From the NCBI GenBank assembly GCA_900318555.1, contig ONKX01000010.1, positions 1-63,592 on the forward strand: DNA of 63,592 nucleotides, written 5' to 3'. Source of the DNA: an uncultured Prevotellaceae bacterium. GTDB taxonomy: Bacteria > Bacteroidota > Bacteroidia > Bacteroidales > Bacteroidaceae. This document shows, one piece after another, positions 53,921 through 60,126 of this stretch (within the stretch, counting starts at the first letter, position 1; every line of letters starts with the position of its first letter). Below the pieces are notes generated by a model. That model saw nothing but the letters and a program-made list of their open reading frames with translations. It was not told where the DNA came from and did not search any database. The position numbers and the translations under genes are program-made.

Positions 53921-54882
53921 ATCTTTTTGGTTTTAATGTTAATACTATTTTGATACATGAGCTCATTTCTATATTCTTGGTAACAGGCAGACGACTCTTT
54001 GGCGCCCAAAGGAGCATGCGTGCCGTAGAGAAGAATCTTGCCGTTCACACGCTCTGCAATCCAGCGATACTGCAATTGCTTGCGTAAGTCCTTCAACTCG
54101 AAGAAAAATTGCTGGTGCGAGAAGTTCAGCAGATAGCCTGGCGTTTTGGAGTCGTACCAGCAGGCCACTTGCAACAAGCGTCCAAAGACATCGATTTCGT
54201 CGTTGTCGGGGAATACATAGACCGCACTCACCATGCTGCTGTCGTTAGCGGCAGAACAGTTCAGCTCGCCCTCATTCACCTTGTTGTATGCGGCCAGCTT
54301 CGCAATGAACTCGTCTATGCGAGCCGGTTCCTGGTACGGAACGGTGTCTTTCCTCAGCGATTGTGCTGCGTAGTGGATGTTCGGGTCTTGGGAGGCGGAT
54401 ATTTTTCCGTAGGGAGCGGAATCTTTTTCCGTAGGGAGCGGACTCTCAGTCCGTGGCGTACGGACTGGAGCCGCGATAGTATGCCCAGAATCCGTCTGAG
54501 GCGTCGAGGGCTTTGGAGTAGGCTCGGGAGTGGGCTCTGACGTTACCTTAGTTAACGGAGCCTGTTGCTTTAGGTAACGTGACGTGTTACCTAAGGTAAC
54601 GTCGCTTGATACTACTGGCTCTTCAAAGTGGTAGTGTAAGCCTACACCTATTATTAATAAGAAACAGGCAGCAGCGGCCACCCAGCGCCATAGTGTGCGG
54701 TGCTTGCTACCAATGGTTTTGCCATCGGATCCAGCGTCGAAACCGCTGGGAATATGCTGCTCGCTGACGATGCGGTCGAACTCCGCCGTTTCGTCCTCAG
54801 TGAGCCAGGCGTCCAAGTCGTATTCGCGCTTGGGCATTTCGGCCAGCAACTGGTCCAGTTTCTTTTCCATATCTTCGTTCAT
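53917..54882 (-). CDS. Anti-sigma-factor-like single-pass membrane protein
   Basis: A 321-residue protein. A cytosolic N-terminus (about 1-65) is followed by one transmembrane helix (WRWVAAAACFLLIIGVGLHY, about 65-84) and an extracytoplasmic Thr/Pro-rich linker (PTPEPTPKPSTPQ). A folded C-terminal domain carries VSAVYVFPDNDEIDVFGRLL and ELKDLRKQLQYRWIAERVNG, resembling DUF4974/FecR-neighbour proteins only loosely. Position after an ECF sigma gene with 4-bp overlap makes an anti-sigma role likely. The linker DNA contains a 19-bp direct repeat read in two frames and inverted repeats. Confidence 0.7.
   Translation of the reverse strand: MNEDMEKKLDQLLAEMPKREYDLDAWLTEDETAEFDRIVSEQHIPSGFDAGSDGKTIGSKHRTLWRWVAAAACFLLIIGVGLHYHFEEPVVSSDVTLGNTSRYLKQQAPLTKVTSEPTPEPTPKPSTPQTDSGHTIAAPVRTPRTESPLPTEKDSAPYGKISASQDPNIHYAAQSLRKDTVPYQEPARIDEFIAKLAAYNKVNEGELNCSAANDSSMVSAVYVFPDNDEIDVFGRLLQVACWYDSKTPGYLLNFSHQQFFFELKDLRKQLQYRWIAERVNGKILLYGTHAPLGAKESSACYQEYRNELMYQNSINIKTKKI
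54402..54442. repeat. 19-bp direct repeat with 22-bp offset inside the anti-sigma linker
   Basis: TTTTTCCGTAGGGAGCGGA occurs at 54402-54420 and 54424-54442. Because 22 is not a multiple of three, one copy is read as PLPTEK and the other as SAPYGK. A nearby inverted repeat CAGTCCGT-N5-ACGGACTG follows. Confidence 0.85.
54570..54594. repeat. Inverted repeat TTAGGTAAC-N7-GTTACCTAA in coding DNA
   Basis: Perfect 9-bp arms (54570-54578 and 54586-54594), with further GTTACC/GGTAAC copies at 54542-54547 and 54595-54600. It encodes the segment just after the transmembrane helix of the anti-sigma-like protein. Confidence 0.8.
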
Positions 54883-55376
54883 AGGATACCTTTTCGTTTG
54901 AGTTGTTCTACTATTTTACTTCGCGCTACGCTTACCACGTGACTGACCGAGCGAGGCAACAGCCCTGTGACGGCAGCGATCTGCGGTATGTCCATTCCCA
55001 TTTCCTGACGCATCCGGAAGAGTTGCTGTTCCTGGGGCGAGAGTGTGCGAATGGCCGCTTGCAGCAGTCGCTGGTTGTCGTCGTCAGCCATCGGTTGTCT
55101 TTCGTCCGACAATATCCTGCTGCTCTCTTCTATGCTCATCACGCCGTGCTTCTGGCGTCGTCGCCATTCACTCACGCAGACGTTTTTCGTCATTCGGATG
55201 AGCAGAGCCTCGGCATAGTCCTCGTCGTTTACCCTTTCGCGGAGCAACCAGAGACGGAGAAGTGCCTCCTGAACGGCATCGGCTGCCTGTTCGTCGTCTC
55301 GGAAGAACGAGCCCCCCAGCTTCACTAACCTGGGGCGCATCCGCTGCGCAATCTCTTCGTACTCTATGGTTGTCAT
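54879..55376 (-). CDS. RNA polymerase sigma factor, ECF (sigma-70) family
   Basis: A 165-residue ECF sigma factor from MTTIEYEEIAQRMRPRL at 55376. An ATG ten codons upstream lies in a hairpin and is less likely. Region 2: RPRLVKLGGSFFRDDEQAAD, then AVQEALLRLWLLRERV. Region 4: IRTLSPQEQQLFRMRQEMGM, then DIPQIAAVTGLLPRSVSHVV with the helix-turn-helix contacting the -35 element. It is first gene of a three-gene set linked by 4-bp overlaps with an anti-sigma-like and a secreted protein, a layout for an envelope-signal-controlled regulon. No TAnnTTTG was seen upstream, so it may use its own promoter type. Confidence 0.9.
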   Translation of the reverse strand: MTTIEYEEIAQRMRPRLVKLGGSFFRDDEQAADAVQEALLRLWLLRERVNDEDYAEALLIRMTKNVCVSEWRRRQKHGVMSIEESSRILSDERQPMADDDNQRLLQAAIRTLSPQEQQLFRMRQEMGMDIPQIAAVTGLLPRSVSHVVSVARSKIVEQLKRKGIL

Positions 55377-55398
55377 ACACCCTATAAACGCAAAAGCC

Positions 55399-55418
55399 CC
55401 CGCCATGTTGAAAGCGGG
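55399..55418. other. Hairpin in the leader of the sigma-factor gene
   Basis: CCCGC (55399-55403) and GCGGG (55414-55418) form a short GC stem with a 10-base loop. On the minus strand it is followed by GGCTTTTGCGTTTAT and then the sigma start. It could be a weak terminator or attenuator. Confidence 0.35.
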
Positions 55419-55503
55419 TACCTCATTTTAACAGTTTTTATTATTTCAAGACCCTATTATACATAATCTGGGGCAAAGTGGCTGTGGTCTGAGTTTTTTT
55501 TCG

Positions 55504-55511
55504 TAACTTTG
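55504..55511 (+). promoter_or_regulatory. -7 element before the DUF3667-like fragment
   Basis: TAACTTTG, perfect TAnnTTTG, preceded by TTTTTTTCG, 28 bp before the ATG at 55540. Confidence 0.55.
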
Positions 55512-55539
55512 CGCTAAGAAAGAGCAATTAATTTGAGTT

Positions 55540-55773
55540 ATGAGTAATCTTGTTGAAAAGTGGAAGGCGTTTTGTGAGTGGCAACGACGCCCCTCGCGTA
55601 TACCTCAGATGACGGAAGAGCATCACCGCTGTTGTACCTGTGGACAGGAGTATCAGGGAAGCTACTGCCCTTGTTGCGGACAGTCTGCCAGGATAGGGCG
55701 CTACTCGTTCAAAAACGCCCTGCTGCTGTTCCTTGATGTCTGGAAGCATGGTAAAAATTGGGCTCGCATTTAA
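55540..55773 (+). pseudogene. Truncated DUF3667-like gene (zinc-ribbon start only)
   Basis: A 77-residue frame whose N-terminal half matches the start of DUF3667-type membrane proteins: the zinc ribbon CCTCGQEYQGSYCPCCGQ followed by IGRYSFKNALLLFLDVW. Full-length members continue for several hundred residues with transmembrane helices. Here the frame ends 11 codons after FLDVW, one base before the end of the convergent lipoprotein gene at 55775. It keeps a good promoter. I read it as a 3'-deleted remnant, though a functional small zinc-ribbon protein cannot be excluded. Confidence 0.6.
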
Positions 55774-55774
55774 A

Positions 55775-56647
55775 TTACTGTAAAGCCGCAATCTGCTCCG
55801 GGGTCAACTTGCCGGAGTTGATATAAGATTGTTTGATGGCATAGAGCTTCTGCTGCAAGTCCTCGGTCATCGTGTAATCCCACAGCTTGGCTTCTTCGTT
55901 GGTCACGCGCCGGCCTCCGTTGTTGTGGCTGTTGTCAATACAGTAGAGCGGCATATCGGGATGATGTTCTTCGATGTATTCCACCCTGCCTTGGAACTGT
56001 GGGAATACCGAGATATAGGCCTCACAAGTCACGGCACGGTTCGAACTGATGAGTCGCTCCATGCAGTTGGTATAGCCCGTCTCGGCATCGTTATAGACAT
56101 AAATCAGCGACGACTCAAATCCCTTCTTGTCCATATCCTCCACCACACCGTCGAAGTATTTCACGTTGTTGTAGGCACCTTCGGAAACCACACCAGCCTC
56201 TTCGACCAACCTCTTCAGGTCGGGATTGTTGTTGATACTGGTCGTCTTGCCGCAGCCGTACATGCCCATCGTGAAGAGGATGGTTTTATTATTCCTCTCG
56301 ACGGCACGGTCCATCAGACGAACAAGCACCACGCTGTCTATCAGCCAGCCGGCCTCCCTGTAGTCGAACACGTTCAGGCGTGTATAGCCGATGCAACTCA
56401 GCAGGTCTCTCGTCATGTCAGGGTCCAGCAGATTGCCGCAGTCGGCCAAATATACGTTCACCAGCGAGTCCAGATGATCTCTTGTCCACGCCACGGCAGC
56501 TTCGCCTGTGAGGATGACTGGCTGCGCTGGTGATGGAGGAACTAAAGTGTCGTCTTTGCTACACGATGTCAGGGCCGTCGAGCTGCTGATCATCAGGACG
56601 AGGGCCAGCATCCACAATTGGATGGTTTTCATTGTTTTAGTTTTCAT
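55775..56647 (-). CDS. Lipoprotein with P-loop kinase-like (zeta-toxin-like) domain
   Basis: A 290-residue protein with a lipoprotein signal (LALVLMISSSTALTSCSKDD, lipobox LTSC with Cys near residue 29). Start MKTKTMKTIQ at 56647; a second ATG lies five codons on. Residues about 125-150 read NNKTILFTMGMYGCGKTTSI, a textbook Walker A (GMYGCGKT). It is followed by a segment with aspartates (YNNVKYFDGVVEDMDKKGFE), ESSLIYVYNDAETGYTNCME, and RAVTCEAYISVF. The layout recalls zeta-toxin/nucleotide-kinase folds, but this is tentative. A nucleotide-binding domain after a lipobox is odd, because the periplasm lacks ATP. It is last of an antiporter-AraC-lipoprotein operon. Confidence 0.65.
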   Translation of the reverse strand: MKTKTMKTIQLWMLALVLMISSSTALTSCSKDDTLVPPSPAQPVILTGEAAVAWTRDHLDSLVNVYLADCGNLLDPDMTRDLLSCIGYTRLNVFDYREAGWLIDSVVLVRLMDRAVERNNKTILFTMGMYGCGKTTSINNNPDLKRLVEEAGVVSEGAYNNVKYFDGVVEDMDKKGFESSLIYVYNDAETGYTNCMERLISSNRAVTCEAYISVFPQFQGRVEYIEEHHPDMPLYCIDNSHNNGGRRVTNEEAKLWDYTMTEDLQQKLYAIKQSYINSGKLTPEQIAALQ

Positions 56648-56683
56648 TGCTTTATTGATTTGTAATATTTAGGTTTCCGTTAA

Positions 56684-57805
56684 TTACTCGCCCGAATCAC
56701 GCATCCATGCCGTCACAGACTGTCCCATACGCTGCTTAAATGCGAGTGTGAAGGTGCTGTAGCTGCGGTAACCACACTCATTGGCCAACTGTTGGGCGGT
56801 GGCAGAGCGTTTGGCAGCGATAGCCTCACGATAGAGACTGACGAAATGCCGGATGCGCAGGTCGTTGATATAGGCATTGTAATTGGTGTTCTGACTAGAG
56901 AAATACTGGCTGAGATAGAGACGGTTGGTTCCGATAATCTGAGCAAGTTGGGGGAGGGTCAGGTCGTGCTGTAAGTAGAGTTGCGTATCTATGCAATGCT
57001 GCTGTAGCAATGTTTCAACATTGTTGATGTTAGTCTGCGACAGTCCATTGTTTTTCACATCTTCTGCCTCTATTGTGGCAGGCTCTGTTTCAGGCTGGTC
57101 TTGCGCCAGGGGAATGCTCAGGTCGCTCAGTGTCTCTACGCGCCATAGCAGATAGAATACCAGGAAGAGACCGAACACCTGGACGATGTACTCGTAGAAC
57201 ATGCCCCCGTATCCCGACACATAATAGCCGAACATGATCATCATGAAGGCCAGCACCAGGAAACTCTGCCATACCTCCTTGTGCTCCAAATCAGCGTAGT
57301 TGTCGCGCAGCCAGCGTCCGTACTGCCGCACGGCGCCCACCAGATATACCGTGAAGCCTATAAACGTCAGCAGGAAATAGCCGCGCACCAACGGCAAAAG
57401 GGCATCGCTACGGGTGATAATGCACACAATCATTCCCACCGCGAGCGGTGCCACCATCACGCCGATGGGCCACAGCGGCCGGCGCCGGTCCTGCAGCATG
57501 CAGAGCATGACGCCGAGAGCCAGGGGGATTGTCAATATGCAGTCGAGCAATGCGCCAATGAACAAGCTCACCATGGCGGCTTCGCGCGAATCGAACATCA
57601 TAGCCGGTATGTACCACAAATGACCTATGGCCAAGACGGCGAAGAACGCTGCTGTCCACCGACGCAGTCGCACTGGCGGCGTGATGTCGGCAGCAAAAGC
57701 GTTGCCCCGCCGAAACAGCAGATAAATGCTTGCCATTGCGTTCATCGCTGTCACGATGGAATAAAGTATGATATACAGCGTATCTTCCCGAATCTGATCG
57801 TACAT
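56684..57805 (-). CDS. Membrane-bound AraC-family transcriptional regulator
   Basis: A 373-residue protein. Six to seven hydrophobic helices fill the first ~220 residues (for example LYIILYSIVTAMNAMASIYL, FAVLAIGHLWYIPAMMF and SFLVLAFMMIMFGYYVSGY), then a polar linker. The C-terminal ~110 residues are an AraC helix-turn-helix pair: DLTLPQLAQIIGTNRLYLSQ, then YFSSQNTNYNAYINDLRI, and ATAQQLANECGYRSYSTFTL, then AFKQRMGQSVTAW. Such proteins sense a membrane or envelope signal directly and act without a kinase. It lies 19 bp after the antiporter gene and 36 bp before the P-loop lipoprotein gene. Confidence 0.85.
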   Translation of the reverse strand: MYDQIREDTLYIILYSIVTAMNAMASIYLLFRRGNAFAADITPPVRLRRWTAAFFAVLAIGHLWYIPAMMFDSREAAMVSLFIGALLDCILTIPLALGVMLCMLQDRRRPLWPIGVMVAPLAVGMIVCIITRSDALLPLVRGYFLLTFIGFTVYLVGAVRQYGRWLRDNYADLEHKEVWQSFLVLAFMMIMFGYYVSGYGGMFYEYIVQVFGLFLVFYLLWRVETLSDLSIPLAQDQPETEPATIEAEDVKNNGLSQTNINNVETLLQQHCIDTQLYLQHDLTLPQLAQIIGTNRLYLSQYFSSQNTNYNAYINDLRIRHFVSLYREAIAAKRSATAQQLANECGYRSYSTFTLAFKQRMGQSVTAWMRDSGE

Positions 57806-57824
57806 AATGTTATGGCGTTATTTG

Positions 57825-59177
57825 TTAAGAAACAGGTTGTTCTTCATCATGAGCACTCATGTTCTTGATAAACAGATTGACAAGATGCTTCGTGATATAG
57901 GTGTTCCTGACTGCATGGCGCACCCTGCTTGCTAATGAGCTCTTGCCGCCAGATGGCTTAGCCGCCTCTGCTTCTGCCACTTGCTGCTCGCGCTGGTCAA
58001 TCTTAGCACGCATGCTCGCTGGAGCGTGATTATATAGGAACGTATAGCATGGCCCGGCAGCTTTCATAATATACGGCGTGAGGAAGGTGGTCACCACACT
58101 GGATGCCACGATGATGGGATAGACGATAGGATTGAGCACTCCCAAGCTGGTACCCAGTGACGCGATGATGAACGAGAACTCACCAATTTGGACGAACGAG
58201 AAGCTGGTCAACATCGAGTCGCGCATCGTCTCGCCGCCCCACCAGCAACCCAAGGTGCCAAAGAGAATCATTCCGACGATGATTACCAGGCTGACATAGA
58301 GGATGCTAACCCAATATTCCGCCAATGAAGCGGGATTGATCAGCATGCCCACAGAGATGAAGAAGATGGCAGCAAAGACATTCTTCAGCGGTGTCATCAG
58401 TTTCTCGATACGGTGCGACTCCATGGTCTCGGCAAGGATAGATCCCATCACGAAAGCACCGAGAGCGCTGCTGAACCCTGCTTCCTCAGCCGTCAGCACC
58501 ATACCCAGGCACAGACCCAAGGCGAGGATGATCAGCGTCTCGTCATTCAAATGCTTTTTCAATATGCGTATCAGTGTCGGGATAATCAGTATTCCGCAGA
58601 CGAACCATGCCGCAAGCGTAATGGCCAGATCGAGCACCTTGCTGGCCAGCTCGGCACCCTCGAACTGATGGCGGATGGCAATGCTGGAGAGTAATACCAT
58701 CAGCACTACAGCCACCACATCCTCCACGATCAGTATGCTGGTCGCTCCCTTGACGAAACGCTCCTTTCTCAAACCAGCCTCGTCAATGGCCTTCATCACG
58801 ATAGTGGTGCTCGACATACAAAGCATGCCCGCCAGAAACAGCGAGTTGACCATGTCAAAGTCAGCATCCCATCCCACGAGGTAGCCAAAAATCATCATAC
58901 CGCCGATGATGGTCAGCGCACCTATTGCTGCCACCTTGCCGCTGCTGATGAGGTTCTTCAGACGAAACTCCAGACCGATGCAGAACAATACAAACAGTAC
59001 GCCGATGTCGCCCCATGCCTTCACATTGGCCTCATTCACTAAGGTCTCGCCAAACAGATTAGAACCAACCAAGACACCTGCAACGATATAACCCAGCACC
59101 ACTGGCTGCTTCAATAGCTTAAACACGATACTGACTACAGCTGCTGTAATCATCAAAATGTATAAATCTTGTACCAT
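57825..59177 (-). CDS. Cation:proton antiporter (CPA2/Kef-type), short form
   Basis: A 450-residue inner-membrane exchanger with about twelve helices. Seen: LKQPVVLGYIVAGVLVGSNL near residue 24, LFCIGLEFRLKNLISSGKVA near 64, MLCMSSTTIVMKAIDEAGL, FSSALGAFVMGSILAETMES, and SFSFVQIGEFSFIIASLGTS. It ends in a cytosolic basic tail of about 70 residues. There is no TrkA-N/TrkA-C regulatory domain, unlike many Kef proteins. First of an operon with an AraC-type regulator and a lipoprotein, suggesting a stress or ion-homeostasis unit. Its own -7-like site TATCTTCG lies at 59207-59214. Confidence 0.87.
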   Translation of the reverse strand: MVQDLYILMITAAVVSIVFKLLKQPVVLGYIVAGVLVGSNLFGETLVNEANVKAWGDIGVLFVLFCIGLEFRLKNLISSGKVAAIGALTIIGGMMIFGYLVGWDADFDMVNSLFLAGMLCMSSTTIVMKAIDEAGLRKERFVKGATSILIVEDVVAVVLMVLLSSIAIRHQFEGAELASKVLDLAITLAAWFVCGILIIPTLIRILKKHLNDETLIILALGLCLGMVLTAEEAGFSSALGAFVMGSILAETMESHRIEKLMTPLKNVFAAIFFISVGMLINPASLAEYWVSILYVSLVIIVGMILFGTLGCWWGGETMRDSMLTSFSFVQIGEFSFIIASLGTSLGVLNPIVYPIIVASSVVTTFLTPYIMKAAGPCYTFLYNHAPASMRAKIDQREQQVAEAEAAKPSGGKSSLASRVRHAVRNTYITKHLVNLFIKNMSAHDEEQPVS

Positions 59178-59206
59178 AATTATTGATAATTTCGCATATT
59201 ATGCTG

Positions 59207-59214
59207 CGAAGATA
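59207..59214 (-). promoter_or_regulatory. Possible -7 element of the antiporter operon
   Basis: Minus-strand TATCTTCG deviates by one base from TAnnTTTG, 30 bp before the ATG at 59177, with TTTTTCG in front as in other promoters here. Confidence 0.45.
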
Positions 59215-59347
59215 CGAAAAATCTCCGACAATCTCTACTTTTTTCACTATTTTTTATTAATCGCGACCTTTTTACCATTCTTCGGCAAAGAAAAAGAGTA
59301 AATTCTTTTGTTTTGCTCTCGACTTTCCGTAACTTTGGAAGATTTCT

Positions 59348-59394
59348 CAGTTTTTCTTTGTATAAAGGCTGTCTGGGGGATTGAGGAAAAACTG
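59348..59394. repeat. Perfect 9-bp inverted repeat in the non-coding stretch
   Basis: CAGTTTTTC (59348-59356) and GAAAAACTG (59386-59394), separated by 29 bp. Confidence 0.7.
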
Positions 59395-59452
59395 GGTTAC
59401 GAATTGGCAACCGTACTCAACTCCACATTTTGCTATAAACTGCATCAAAGAA

Positions 59453-59499
59453 CACCCGATGCTGAGCCACCAGCCGTTTTAATGACTCATCATCGGGTG
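59453..59499. repeat. 17-bp inverted repeat directly downstream of a promoter
   Basis: Arms 59453-59469 and 59483-59499 pair at 15 of 17 positions (CACCCGATG core) around a 13-base loop. On the minus strand one further position is a G-U pair. The right arm touches the -7 element at 59500-59507, so it is either an operator or the 5' hairpin of an RNA. Confidence 0.75.
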
Positions 59500-59531
59500 C
59501 AAAGTTACGAATAAGTGAGCAAAATACCAAA
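59500..59531 (-). promoter_or_regulatory. Promoter facing left (shared-motif class) with no gene directly behind it
   Basis: On minus: TTTG (59531-59528), 20-bp spacer, TAACTTTG (59507-59500). The spacer ends in TTGCTCACTTATTCG, as at 34272 and 41726. The nearest gene in this direction starts 320 bp away and has its own -7-like site. Confidence 0.7.
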
Positions 59532-59697
59532 TTCATTTGAGTATTTTCGAACGCGAGAACTCGAACTCGTTCGCTTGGCTTGTCCAAGAACTTCGAGACA
59601 TCGTCTCAAAGGTAATCATTCTTTTTGAATGAACCAAATCTATTCACTTCTTTTTGTTCTGAGCTTGCTCAACGCTCATAATTAATTCAGAACTAAG

Positions 59698-59772
59698 CTA
59701 TTCGTCCTTCCATGACCATACAAATGTATGTTTCCCGTCGGCTACGATTTTACCGTCTTTGAAATCGTACTT
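59698..59772 (-). pseudogene. 3' remnant of a lost gene
   Basis: In a frame different from the UPF0158-like gene, minus-strand DNA reads KYDFKDGKIVADGKHTFVWS then WKDE and a stop at 59698. That looks like a genuine protein C-terminus with no start of its own. It overlaps the abnormal end of the UPF0158-like gene, so a deletion probably fused the two. Confidence 0.5.
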
Positions 59773-60101
59773 TCTGCCGCATAGCGAAATGCACTAAAAG
59801 GATGACGTTTCTCTAAGGCATGATAGAGTTCTCTAGTGATACGACAGTCGGCTATGCTGTCAGCAAACTCCTCCATCTGCTGAAATGCCTCCCACGAGGG
59901 AGTCTTGTCCACAAAAATGACTTCATCGCCCTCCGCAGGCCATTTCTTGCCCCAACTATAATCTTCTCGCAGGATGACTGACAGATTCTGTTGTGTCAGG
60001 TTCAGATACTGCTCTTCCTGGATGTCGTGATCGCTCATTGCAAAGGCTAATTCACTAATGAATGATTCACGCGTACTATATCTGCTTTTTATTTCTTCCA
60101 T
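59742..60101 (-). CDS. UPF0158-like protein with replaced C-terminus
   Basis: A 119-residue protein from MEEIKSRYSTRESFIS at 60101, chosen because the longer start at 60158 would overlap the upstream gene by 32 bp. The middle matches the UPF0158 pattern: SWEAFQQMEEFADSIADCRI, then LYHALEKRHPFSAFRYA. In normal members the PFxxFR segment is followed by 30-40 charged, aromatic residues. Here the frame runs only nine residues further (ESTISKTVKS) and stops where a different reading frame carries another protein's end. It is therefore likely a truncated gene. It lies 25 bp after the helical protein gene. Confidence 0.55.
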   Translation of the reverse strand: MEEIKSRYSTRESFISELAFAMSDHDIQEEQYLNLTQQNLSVILREDYSWGKKWPAEGDEVIFVDKTPSWEAFQQMEEFADSIADCRITRELYHALEKRHPFSAFRYAAESTISKTVKS

Positions 60102-60126
60102 TTGTTCTTTGTCCTTTTTATTTCCT

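Larger units (their letters stand above)
59178..59741. other. 564-bp stretch without a convincing gene
   Basis: It contains the weak promoter of the antiporter gene, a strong promoter facing left at 59500-59531, and two inverted repeats (59348-59394 and 59453-59499). Towards the right end lie small palindromes (CTTGG-N5-CCAAG near 59577 and GAGAC-ATC-GTCTC near 59597) and a 3' gene remnant at 59698-59772. Short frames here lack codon structure. A non-coding RNA starting near 59494 is possible. Confidence 0.6.

Noticed and set aside
59180-59410. Minus-strand frame of 76 codons before the antiporter gene
   Set aside because: No family signal or codon structure, and the antiporter's -7-like site lies inside it.
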